Source: Whitmania pigra (Eukaryota > Annelida > Clitellata > Hirudinida > Haemopidae). From it: 64,000 nt of DNA. Every line of letters starts with the position of its first letter. The first letter of the stretch is position 1. Position numbers and translations under genes: made by a program. Positions 14,294 to 24,442 of this stretch are shown here, one piece after another. The stretch lies in the NCBI GenBank assembly GCA_021613335.1, contig JAJTWR010000293.1:62501-126500 (forward strand). Reading direction: 5' to 3'. A model generated the notes under the pieces. The model was not told the origin of the DNA and did no database searches. It saw only the letters and a program-made list of their open reading frames with translations.

Positions 14294-16250
14294 TTATTCA
14301 CATTAACTTTCTACCATCAGATGATTAATTCCATTTACAACAACAATGCCAACATTGAGGACCTGCCTGTACCCATTTCTCACCCTGGTTTTATTTCTCC
14401 CTGGGAAGAGGCAGAAGGGAGTTATTTTGATGCACTCCTCTACTTGAGTTAGTTGCTTATCATTATTATTATTATTATTATTATCATCATCATTATTATT
14501 ATTATTATTATTAAGATTATTAAGTTATTGTGCTAATGTTCAATTTTTTCCCAGTTTTGCATTATCCATATGTATCCATGTCCTATTATAAATATGACCT
14601 TTTAAGTTCCTAATGTTATTCACGACTTGTAATAGTTAACAAGTCATCAAAGGCTTTCATCTTAAAATTATTGATTTTACTTTTCCAGGTCATTCTTTAT
14701 TCAAGGCTTCTGATTGGATGATGCAGCTGCTCCTGTCATTGCGAATTATTTTTAGGAACAGCATAGATGCCTTCCTGGATTCGTTCATTGCCAAGAAACT
14801 CGACCAAGCACTCTCTGAGCGCTACATTGTCAAGATTATCCACTTGCTCAGAGGTAAGAATGGCCAATATTATCAATATTAGTCTTACTTATTATTATTT
14901 TTATTATTACCACTGTTATTATTTATAATATTGTTATTATTATTTAATGACTCAATATTTTTAATGTTGTTCACTATTTTTTCATTTTCACTATTTATGT
15001 TTAATTATTATTATTAAAGCTGAAGTATTCAACATCTCAGTTTTTAATACCATATTATTTACTTTTTATTTATTAAGAAGCAAAGTTTAAGCATTTAATG
15101 CCTTCAATAGTGCATTACTTATTTATATCAATTTTGGTGTATTTTCCCTAAAACTGGAACCCTTTGAATGTCACTTTCTAATTGTTGACTAGTTCAAGAT
15201 TGATTCAAGATGCTTGGAAAAAAATTATAACTAAAGTATTCTCAATTTTCATTAGTTGAACAAAAAATATTCCATTGTACAATCAGAACTATGCTTTATT
15301 GCTGCAGGTAATAATTTCCAAATTGTTATTATTAAATTAGATAATAAATTATTTTAATTAAATTACTTTTTAATGTTATTATTTTTTTGATAATTTATTA
15401 ACTTGAAACAGATGTTCTCTTCTTTGATAATGAACTGCCCAGGTTGGACTCTTTAAATGTTTATGATGTAACTAATTAGTTATTAACCATTTAATTATTG
15501 AATTCATTCAATTAATTATTACCTTATTCATTTATTATTATGTCTATTGTGCAACTTATCAACTAAATATTTATTTATTCATTCTGAAATGTTATATTCA
15601 TTGGTTTAAATAGTTGCCGGCATTTATTTATGAGTTGTTTATGTTTAGCTGAATTGAATATAATAAGTTTCCTTGTCTCTTGTTTTGTTAGAACTGATGA
15701 AGACAGGAAGGTGAGGCAGACGAAAGCTTTCAAAGAGCTGGTTGAATACATTCCAAGTGGGTGATGGTGATGAAGATGATGATGATGATGGTATTCAGGA
15801 CGATGATTTACAGCTAATTAGCAATCTTTAAAGCTAAAAGAGCCTATTATAATTTGTGTCATTTTATTTATCGATTAGAGATAAATTGCCATAAATAATT
15901 CATGCTAAAAAAAACTTGAATACAGTTCGAAAAACTAGATTTTAGTTTGAAATATGTGATTAAAAAACATTGAGTTCAGATTTGCAACTATCGATTAACT
16001 CTGACCTCCTGTACAAACAGATGTGTACGTGAAAGCCGTAGGCAAGGAGAACTTCGACCAGGGTATCAGGCTGATATTTGACCTTCTCCAGAAACCTCGT
16101 CTGAACAAGCAGCTCTCCTACATGCTGCTCGATGCCATTGTTGCCGAACTCTTTCCGGAACTCTGCGAAGCTGACATCTCACTGGTCGATCAACCCTCAA
16201 GTCACAAGGAGAACAGGGCGACAGTGTTCCCAGTTGTCAACCAATTGTGA
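5601..16250 (+). CDS. SNX14: Sorting nexin 14 (SNX14), complete gene, 34 exons
   Basis: Endomembrane protein of the RGS-PX sorting nexin family. SNX14 is ER-anchored and acts at ER-lysosome/lipid-droplet contacts; loss causes a human ataxia. Exons by splice sites and phase: 5601-5728, 5799-5867, 5980-6028, 6120-6187, 6436-6514, 6768-6811, 7164-7251, 7406-7490, 7712-7878, 8488-8663, 8932-9007, 9138-9182, 9284-9370, 9625-9739, 9988-10140, 10266-10323, 10656-10722, 10925-10983, 11115-11194, 11473-11537, 11782-11829, 11971-12199, 12270-12303, 12516-12565, 12910-13010, 13253-13352, 13538-13578, 13790-13860, 13948-13996, 14321-14447, 14689-14853, 15412-15442, 15692-15756, 16021-16250. They sum to 1,033 codons in frame (human about 946 residues). 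Two N-terminal membrane segments are followed by SPDSLFPN and the Cys motif SCHVCGKEGCGRH, close to human SCAVCGKVKCKRH. Then come PXA, RGS (FMQFMKAEASVNVLQFYL), PX (WSIERRYHEFYVLETKL) and the C-terminal nexin domain (LLDAIVAELFPEL). The link between exons 9 and 10 is chosen by phase; small exon borders may be off by a few bases. Confidence 0.92.
13036..13135. repeat. (ATT)n microsatellite in an SNX14 intron
   Basis: About 100 bp of nearly pure ATT with a few ACT interruptions, directly after the exon ending at 13010. Similar shorter ATT/ATC arrays lie in other introns of this gene, for example near 6519-6550, 9545-9598 and 14462-14515. They are simple sequence with no coding meaning. Confidence 0.95.
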
Positions 16251-16539
16251 TGATTTCAGTAAAATGATGTTGCTTTCGCTGCGAGCATGATATGTAGATT
16301 TTACGCTAAGATATTTTATGCTAAGGCAATAATAGAGGCACCCTGCCTCTGCTTACTTCCAGATATATTATTTTAAGTTATTATAAATTATTATACATCG
16401 AGATGTCTAGGCTGAGATGGAATCAATTTAGTAATTACTTTAACCCTTTTATTTTGTTATTTTTATTCTGTTACCCAGTTTCATTTATTTGGTTTATGGT
16501 ATCCATTAAAAATTAAGGTCTTTATTGTGAGGGCTTGCA

Positions 16540-16910
16540 ATGATCTCATTGATTTGATCACCACCGTCTGTTCTGATAATGGCAGTCTTAGTCGAAGATA
16601 GATACCCTAATACTGTAAAACAATTCAATTTCCTAAACTATAACGAGGTCCTGCAATCAGTTATTAAAGGTTTAAGGCTCATTTCAGATTAACGAGAGGC
16701 ATCACCAACTCCTATATTTGAAGTAGAGCACATTTTAGATAGGATGTTGTGGTTCATTTGGATTTTACGAATTAATTAATTACTCGCAGTTCCAAATACA
16801 AAAATATCTTTTAAAGACATAAATACTGCCTGTGAATTAGAATGAAAGCTCGTATTTTATTCCGCTCAAATAAAAACTTAAATCAATCTGATACCTGGAC
16901 TTAAAAAGTG
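16540..16910. repeat. Dispersed repeat, family shared with 38,862-39,262
   Basis: Non-coding stretch just downstream of SNX14 that matches a second, diverged copy near 38.9-39.3 kb in the same orientation. Shared landmarks include TGGCAGTCTTA, GTTTAAGGCTCA, a block around TTTGAAGTAGAGCACATTT and a run ending CCTGTGAATTAGAATGAAA. Identity looks like roughly 75-80 percent by eye. No open frame or clear terminal repeats were found, so the class (SINE, MITE or LINE tail) is unknown. Confidence 0.7.
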
Positions 16911-17105
16911 ATTAAGAATTGTGACTGTAACTTCATTTACATAACGCCATATACGTAGCGTTATAGGCGCTTCTCGTAACCATTAATATAGCGCTCATTC
17001 ATAAGTGCGCTGGCTGCAGTGCAGGTTGGGTTTCGAACACGACACATTACGACTATTGCCATTACCGCCGTAATGTAGGCAGGCAGACAGGTTAATATCG
17101 CCTCC

Positions 17106-17758
17106 TTAAGTCTGTCCCGAATGCTCCTCGTGATACTTCGCCAGTCGGCGGATGTGTGTCACCTTCATTTTTGCTCTCGGAACACAATCTCTAACATGGT
17201 GCCCATGTACCACCATCGATTCAATGCAAGTCCGTCCTCCTCTCGCATCTCCACAAAAACGCTTGATGAAAAAGATCAACAAAACAAATAACAACATTAA
17301 AGGCTCGCCCCGAGTCTCCGACGACCTCCGAATGCCAGAAGGCACGCCATGGCTGAGAACTCCACAAGTGAATCTCTCAGAAACTGACCCAACCCCCTCA
17401 ACCCCGAACTCACGACCGCCGAGCACCTCACCGCCAACATCTCCACTCTGCACTGCAATGACATCCGCAGCCAACTTCTACGACATCTACTGCTGAATTG
17501 AGCATCTCCAACTCAAATCGCTCGCCACTATCCTTCCTGTCCAGTTCCCCTACCGATTCCTCAACTCAAGGAGGCTCCACTCTGGTTTCTCCCAAAGTCA
17601 CTTCTTCGATTATTTCCTCGGTTCTCTTTCCAACCGACACCAACGATGCAATTGTGCACGGAACTAGCTCATCGGACACTGACGTGAATTCTTTGGAGTT
17701 TGCGAAATTCTCCCTCAGCTCAGCATTGTCCTACCTTATGGAAAGCTCCTCCGGTTGA
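17106..17758 (+). other. Coding-like GC-richer island, gene unresolved
   Basis: A GC-richer island in AT-rich DNA with two adjoining plus-strand frames. The first, 17152-17496, is rich in Pro, Ser and Thr and ends FYDIYC. The second is open from 17462 to its stop at 17756-17758 and is Ser/Thr-rich. They are in different frames and overlap by about 35 bp. The minus strand is also open over 17106-17474 and contains GHHVRDCVP, which recalls a retroviral-type zinc knuckle. Base composition suggests present or former coding sequence, but neither strand matches a family I can name. It could be a frameshifted gene end or a transposon remnant. Confidence 0.3.
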
Positions 17759-17788
17759 TAGCTAGTGGCAGTTTTAAAATATTTAAAC

Positions 17789-18601
17789 CAGGGGTCTCAA
17801 ACACGCGGCCCGCAAAGGCATTTCATGCGGCCCGCGAGGAATACATATTAATAAAAATTTACATTACATTTTTCAATTGTTCTATTGCCGGTGTTTGAAC
17901 TTTTGCAAAAGCGCCATCTTAACCAGGAGAAAATCTTACCTACTTATTTATTCGTAGTCCTTCGAGAGTCACGAGAAAGATTTCCAAGGTTACTCTCTGC
18001 TACTGCAAGGATTCTTGCAATGTTTGGCAGTACATATGCATGTGAATAACTTTTCACATCCATGAAAGTTAACAAGTCTGTACTGAGGTCACAGCTCACT
18101 AATGAACATTTGCAAGCAACACTGAGATTGGTTTCTTCTCACAAAATCAAACCTAATACTTGTAACGTTTTCGTTTATTTGAATCTTTAACTGTCTAATC
18201 ACAATGTCAATAACAGCTAACCAAAACAGTTCAGAACACAAGATGGCGACGACCAACACACGCCTAACAAAAGATCTCTAATCGAACAAAATATAAACAT
18301 AGACATATGTCACAATATTGATGCCCTTGTTGACGCAAAACGCTGCCAGGTCAGCAGTCAGTACAGAAAGTGACTGAAACCTAAGTTAACCAAATACAGA
18401 TACGCCAAAAACGATACATAAATTGACTACATTACATTTGTAAAAAATGGATTTTAGAAAGTTTGTAAAGCACTACGTTCTTATTACGTTGTCTTGTTTA
18501 TTGACTTTTTATCATTTTAAACAAGTTCTGGCTATGCGGCCCTCGAGGAACTTTAGAAGTCATCACTTGGCCCGCGGAGCAATTTGAGTTTGAGACCCCT
18601 G
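17789..18601 (+). mobile_element. hAT-type DNA transposon, internally deleted, with 8-bp TSD
   Basis: The 813-bp element begins CAGGGGTCTCAAAC and ends with the exact inverse, GTTTGAGACCCCTG. It is flanked on both sides by the identical 8-bp duplication ATTTAAAC (17781-17788 and 18602-18609), the hallmark of hAT transposition. GC-rich subterminal motifs (GCGGCCCGC) lie at both ends. Inside, about 17960-18165 reads as the C-terminal hAT dimerisation region of a transposase: RFPRLLSATARILAMFGSTY, then CE, an in-frame stop, LFTSMKVNKSVLRSQLTNEH. The element is thus a dead derivative keeping only a transposase tail. Terminal repeats and TSD are seen directly; the transposase call is by motif. Confidence 0.93.
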
Positions 18602-18682
18602 ATTTAAACAAACATGCTAATTAGAAAATTTTGTGAGTGCCTTATGTGTCCAAGTGGGATGTCAAGGCACCTTTTTTGCTGC

Positions 18683-18970
18683 TGCTATTTTACTAACGTC
18701 CATTTCTTAGCTAAATGATTAGAACGGTTATCCCGGAACGAGGTTCGAATCCGTGCTGCCATTAGACATGGCTGGCCACGGATATCTCGATATATCTATA
18801 GTTCCATGGGCTGGCCATTATGGGCTGGCTCATAAGGCACTTTTAATTCAATCAACATATAGCACCGTGTCCCAAGGGCACTTTGTGATGGTGCAAAGTG
18901 GGTTGCGAAGTTTTAACGACTGTTGCCTTTACCGCTTTTTGCAGGAAAGCAATCCTCTGATCCAACGTGC
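18683..18970 (-). mobile_element. Degenerate tRNA-derived SINE and tail
   Basis: The segment about 18683-18770 aligns with the SINE at 23311-23429: both hold a TTTTA(C/T)TAACGTCC tail and a B-box-like GGTTCGAATCC/GGTTTGAATAC core. The A-box half is mutated beyond recognition here. Further right, about 18911-18960 shares an ACTGTTGCCTTTA...CAATCCTCTGAT block with 39617-39665, so more than one old repeat is present. No coding. Confidence 0.5.
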
Positions 18971-19578
18971 ACATTTATTTAATAGCTTTATTAAATTTTA
19001 AGAGAGTTTGATCGCATTACGAAATTCAAATGCTATTAAAAAAATAATCTTTAAATTTAGCCGCATTAATTTTATAAAACATTTTAATTAGCATTTCTAG
19101 AATTATCATGCAATGAAATAAAAAAGAAACAAATATTTAAATGCAAGTTTGATGCTTTTTTTAATTATTTATGAATAGACTCTAAATTTCACTCGTTCTA
19201 GTAAAAGTTAAACTGTCCAAGATGTTTTAATAATTCGTAACAAAATAAAAGCAATTGCGAAAACTATAAACTGCGCTTAGAATTTCTTATTTAAAGGTTC
19301 TTGAAACTGGCGCAGGAAATTGTTATGGAAGCAGAAAACAAGAGTGACAGGTTACCATAGCTTAAGCATGAGGCTTTTTGTGAAGATGTTCGAGACGTTA
19401 AAAACAAGGTTTGTCACACAATTTTTATTGATTAAGGTAGGTTTGGGTTGTTAGTGAGAATGCCAATCAAAAGTAAACAAGTTTTAAGAGATTACAGTCA
19501 ATTTTTTAACGCAATTCGAGCCAATATTTGAACGAATTGTTCTTTACCATTCTCCAGTCTTTTACATTGTTGTTCCTT

Positions 19579-22424
19579 TCATATCAAATTCAGTTCTGAT
19601 CTGTTATCCTTCGCTGAGCTATTCAGCACTAAATAAAGTTTTTCTTCAGCCAACTGGAAATAAAATGAAACATATTACCTCTAAACAAGAGACTTAATTG
19701 AAATTTTGGTTTAGTTTTTTCGTTACAACTACTGCTCTTTAACATTCTGATAGCCATCAAAATAATAAAATTGTTACCTCATCAATCTGCTCCCCCTTCA
19801 ACATTTTTATTAAGTCTTTCATCATGTTTTCGTATCTTTTTGGAAGAATCATGAAAGGACTATATAAAATAATAATATTATTAATATTAATAAAGTATTA
19901 TTGAATTTAGATGTTTTAATTGAACGTTATCTAGTTAAAATTATTCCCACCATTTCTTTATCAGAATCTCAATTAGCCACGGTATGTGACCCCGTTTTGA
20001 AATATCCAGATGTACTTCTCTGAGATAATGGGTTACAGGACTTTCATATGCTCTGAAAAGTTCACCGTCGCAATAAATGAAATCACCTTCGGTCTGAATT
20101 GAAAAAAAAAATTATTTGTCAATTATTATTTAATATAAAATACTTCAGCGATCATAAAACATTTAACCAACCTGAAAAAGTTCTTGGCACATCATTGATG
20201 CAGTATGCATAATATTCAACACCTGGAGTTTCTTCACGAAATCATCGTAGAACAGAAATCTTTCTATGGTGTAATCAGGTTTGTCTTCAGGAGTTGTTGA
20301 ACTGTTGACTATCCCTTCTTTCACCTGGAATTCTAATTCAGCCAAAAAGTTGTAATCATTGCTCTCGTTGCTAGACAGGTATGGATCGACTTGACATCCA
20401 TATCGTCTTTCCATGTCTCTCAGTACTTCATCCGGATATCCGCATTTCTGTTGTTTAAAATATTATCTCTTTTGTTTTATCACATTTTACATAATTTTTA
20501 TCACATGATCGTAAGCCAAAAATATGACCTACTTTCAATATGTTGTTGAAGTTTACAAAGAATATTCTTCTAAATTCGTTGAAATTTCTTATCATGTTAA
20601 ATGTAACTGGTTTGTACATATAATCTGGATCCTGAAATATATCTGGTGGCATTATATATTGCCCATACATTTCCTAGAAATAATAAAACACTGCATTAAA
20701 AGCTATAAAACTACACATTAATTTAGTAACTGATTCCGAACAAAGCTCATTATAAATGTATTAAAAATGTCTCAAATTATAAAATTTAAAATTATACAAA
20801 TTGAAAGGATTATAGTTACATCGTTATATGCAATTCCAAGGATGTAATTCTTCAATCTCTTGACTTTTTCTTTTTCATCTCTTGCAGACATGAAGAATTC
20901 GTGGAGATTATCACAAACGAAGGAAATGTCTATGGGGTTCAAGTTCAATCTCCGATGTACGTATGAGGCATCAAACTCCTGTTCAAATAAAAGACAGCAT
21001 GCTTTACTTTTAAAATAATATCATAAACAGATGTTGAACATTTTACAAACCTCATTCTGTGAATTGCACTTATCAAGGTGTTTTTTCATGTCTGGTTCAT
21101 AACTGAAAGGTTTTATTTCTGGATCCATAATTTTAAGAATGTCAGCAGCTGATTGAATATGTAAATGTTGTATGTTAATTAGCTATTATCCATTTACAGT
21201 TTATACATATTTTACTGTCATTTTATAAGATTCTTACATTGTTTCCAAATCCAGGATGTAATTCTTCTTTGCTGAGGATGACTCGCTTGTGGAATATTTG
21301 GTAACCTTTTCAACCAAATAAAAAAGTGAGACACTGTAACGAAAAAGATCAGGTGTTAGTTACGCATTTGCATTGTTGTGTAATAATTTTGAAATAATTA
21401 GTGCATTACAGTATTCACATCTTTGCCACATTTTCATTACTGCTTCACTGTTATTATCGAGAAGAACTTTAAGAATCTTCAACGAAAGACACAATCTGTT
21501 TGTGCTCCGCGACGCCATTAAGTATGCCATGCTCCTGCAATTAGATTAAGTTTTAATGTTCATAGGATTATATGCATGCTTGGTTTTCTTACCATACGGC
21601 ATCATGTATACTATTTGTATATTTTTTACGAGATATTTGATTTATTGCTTGAAGAAGAGCTGTATCTAAAGTTCGGTTCAGAGATGGAATTGATGGTTGG
21701 GCCTCCTAGTGAAATAAAGATATTTATGAGATTTAATGTCTGAAAATGATTTTACATGCATAATAGCAATAGAAATAATGTTTCTTTACCATCAGTATTT
21801 TATAAATCAGAATAAAAAATGAGATGCATTTATTTTTGAATCTTCTGTCGGTTCTTTCCATTCCGGCACCTGTCAAGATTTAAAGAGCTAATTAGGCTGA
21901 AATGAGCATTTTAAACTATTACTAGCATACTAACCCGATTTGATTGTTTCAGTTAAGTCGTCGTCTTGATACAGAAGGTCATCAATGTCGAAAAGGGTCA
22001 TATCGGAAAGTTTTGGTAAATAATTACTGAAACATTTTTAGGTTGATTAGATTTTAATTATAAGATTATCATTATTATAAATAGAGTAGATTTAGTAAAT
22101 GTTAATAATAATGATAAAACAATTGTAAACAATTATCCAACCTCAAATCTGCTGCGGTTCGCCTGAACAGTTTTTCGCTATTATCTGAAAACTAATTGGT
22201 AAACACAATGTATGAGTGAATGTATTCCATTAGACGATTTTCACTTTTTTTAACTAGGGAAATTATCATGTTTTAAACAAAGGTTACGCAACACTAATAA
22301 AAATTTATGTAACCTTTCTATCGCCTCTAATTTCTTTCCATAATTTTTTCAAATTTTTAGCCATTTCTAAATTTAAACTACCATTATTGTGTGATTGTTC
22401 ATTTCCTGAACACTCAGAGTTCAT
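19579..22424 (-). CDS. Unidentified multi-exon protein, copy 1
   Basis: I do not recognise this family. Fourteen minus-strand exons join in phase to about 545 residues: 22314-22424 (start, MNSECSG), about 22142-22187, 21936-22026, 21789-21871, 21594-21706, 21409-21534, 21238-21333, 21051-21148, 20820-20978, 20533-20673, 20172-20447, 19951-20093, 19779-19860, and 19579-19653 ending at a TGA. The protein looks soluble and mostly helical, with no signal peptide or membrane helix. Landmarks are TLFDIDDLLYQDDDL near the N-terminus, KILKVLLDNNSEAV, ADILKIMDPE, MYGQYIMPPDIF, MERRYGCQVDPY and KRYENMMKDLIKML. The AVMKM/LKILKVLL segments have an alpha-solenoid feel, but that is only an impression. Consistent splice sites and an open frame in both copies support a real gene. 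Several exon edges are accurate only to a few bases. Confidence 0.65.
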
Positions 22425-22796
22425 TGTGCATTAATTAGTTAGCGTTACTTTTAAATAATTTTTTGAAGCGGTGAAATAAGACACGTGGTTTGAAGATATA
22501 GGCTGCTAGTCCAGCCTAATAAATCGAAGATATGGAATTGTGTTACGACAATTTAATAAATGTTATATAATGTAATAAATTTTTAAATACGTAATAAAAT
22601 ATTTTTTTATAAATTTTAATTAAAATGATATATTTAACACAAATATTTCAGTTTCATATTTACTTTAGAAAGCTTGGAATACTCAGCGATTTCAATAAAG
22701 TTTTAATTGATCATTACTTATTTAATAGATTCATCAAATTCTAGGCAGTTAGTTTGATCGTGTTACCCTGGCGCGCAAGTTGGCTTAGACTGTAGA

Positions 22797-23745
22797 ATGG
22801 CGGTAAAAGCAACAGTTATATATTTATCGACAGTGAGAAAAAAGAGAGCCCTTCGTAGTCGGTGGAAAAGAGTGGAAGAGTTCTAAAGGGATAGTCTTTC
22901 GATTCTGTGGAAAGAGGTAAAGAGGAGAATCAACATTCTTTGCAAATCAGAAAAAGGCTGGCAAAAGACATACGAAAGAAGGCGAGCAAAACAGGATTTC
23001 TTCAGAGACCCTTATAAATACGAAAGGTCGAACCCCCAAAGTCAGGAACTCTAACTGCAAGTCAAGCAGAGTTAGAAGCATGCCTCATCAAGACATAAAC
23101 CGTCGCTCTCAGAGAGAACTGAGATTTCCGAGGTACCTTGCCTGGATGTTCATACAACAGTTCTGCCACAATTTTACATGGTAGTTCGTAAATGGTAATA
23201 AAGTTGCCACCATCAATATCAAGTTCTTCACTTGAAACAAGAAATTGGAAACTATGTTTTATTAAAACAAAGATCTTCTAGCCATTTCGACTTCAACTGC
23301 AGCCCATAGCTCAATATTTTATTAACGTCCGTTGCATAGCTAGATTAGGACGGTGCTCCCGCAGCGGGGTTTGAATACGCGCTGCCATCGTGAGAGGCAG
23401 CCTTAACCATTAGGCCATGCGGGCGCACAAGCCCATAGCCCTTTTCTAGCTCATATTTATATGTGTTGGACTTATTATCATTATTCAATAGCAAACATAG
23501 CAAAGATCATCGAATCAGAATTCACGAATAAATGTCAGCCCGGAGTTCCACCCCGCCTCCAAGATGATTAATCTAATTGTTCTTAAGATAGTAATGATTA
23601 TCTAGGAGTCATGTCTGTTTGTCTTCAAGACCCAACCAGAAGAAATTCCGTCGATTGAAGAAGTCAGAATTATAAAAAAGGTAAGAAATAGCCCCGCGCC
23701 CGGCCCCAAACGAGTTCCACATCTGCTATACAAAAGATGTCCGAC
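22797..23745 (+). mobile_element. Decayed non-LTR retrotransposon (LINE) ORF2 fragment, copy 1
   Basis: Several short plus-strand stretches in shifting frames read like the region just before and at the start of a LINE reverse transcriptase. 22830-23000 gives WKEVKRRINIL and RRRAKQDFFRDPYKYERSN, then, one frame over, GTLTASQAELEACLIKT. Near 23640-23745 comes IPSIEEVRIIKKVRNSPAPG followed by PKRVPHLLYKRCP, like the LINE motif ARNSSAPGPNGVPYLLYKRCP. Stops and frameshifts abound and the catalytic RT core is missing. A SINE sits inside at 23311-23429. The clade (CR1, L2 or related) cannot be settled. Confidence 0.75.
23311..23429 (-). mobile_element. tRNA-derived SINE with 10-bp TSD, copy 1
   Basis: On the minus strand the head reads GCCCGCATGGCCTAATGG, an A-box like that of a tRNA, followed by a B-box-like GTATTCAAACCCC and a short AT-rich tail ending TAATAAAATATTGA. 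The 119-bp unit is bracketed by the direct repeat AGCCCATAGC (23301-23310 and 23430-23439), showing insertion by retrotransposition into the LINE remnant. It lacks tRNA pairing over its length, so it is a SINE and not a tRNA gene. Confidence 0.85.
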
Positions 23746-24054
23746 AACTGCTCCGTATCACAGTTGTTCCAAACGACGAAAATTTGCATCCTCAAACGGA
23801 TTTTTGGTGGGGGGTTATTTAGTCAAACTTTTAACGCGAATATGTTTTCCTTCATGACACGATTCTTCATGGCTTCTTCCAAAAAATCTTCCGAGCTTAA
23901 TTTTACAAAAATCCCGAGAGAGTGTCTGCATACTACCAAGCGGTATCAAGGGAATGTGCATTTTTTATATCAAATATTTGTTGTAACTTTAAATTATAAA
24001 CCTTATTGGAATTATTCGTAATATTTGAATTTTGAATCCTTATTTTTAAACTTA

Positions 24055-24225
24055 TTTCAGTTTATTACAAATGGGAATGAGGGCAATTTTGAAGGTGATA
24101 CGGCTATGGATCGGCAACCAGTGCAATTTCTTCAGACAGTCCGTGCTATTGAGGGTAGGGTTGAGGAGAACAAGCTTGGCAGGCTTGTTTTGGACGCGTT
24201 GCAAAGATTAAAGAAATTAAATTAA
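24055..24225 (+). other. Exon-like open segment, function unknown, copy 1
   Basis: Follows a good acceptor (TTATTTCAG) and stays open for about 55 codons to a TAA, reading FITNGNEGNFEGDTAMDRQP then QFLQTVRAIEGRV and LVLDALQRLKKLN. Composition is protein-like and it is repeated unchanged in copy 2 (47072-47242). No partner exon or known domain was found. It could be a stranded last exon or transposon sequence. Confidence 0.3.
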
Positions 24226-24442
24226 ATTAAAGAAGCAGATGTGCCATAAAGAAGAGAGTTGATTGAAAATGAAAGTTCATAAAGTATCTTAACAGGTGTG
24301 AAGAGGTGATATGAAAGTGTCACCAAAGAAATTGGAGAAAAATGTACTGAGACCAGTGATGGGCAAATCAAATCGCAATTGCGATTTAAATCGCAATTTA
24401 GGCAAGGTTGCGATTCGATTTGAACATTGTTGGATTCGGTTT

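Noticed and set aside
23320..23432. tRNA gene
   Set aside because: A- and B-box are visible but the cloverleaf stems do not pair, and a 10-bp TSD and AT-rich tail show a SINE.
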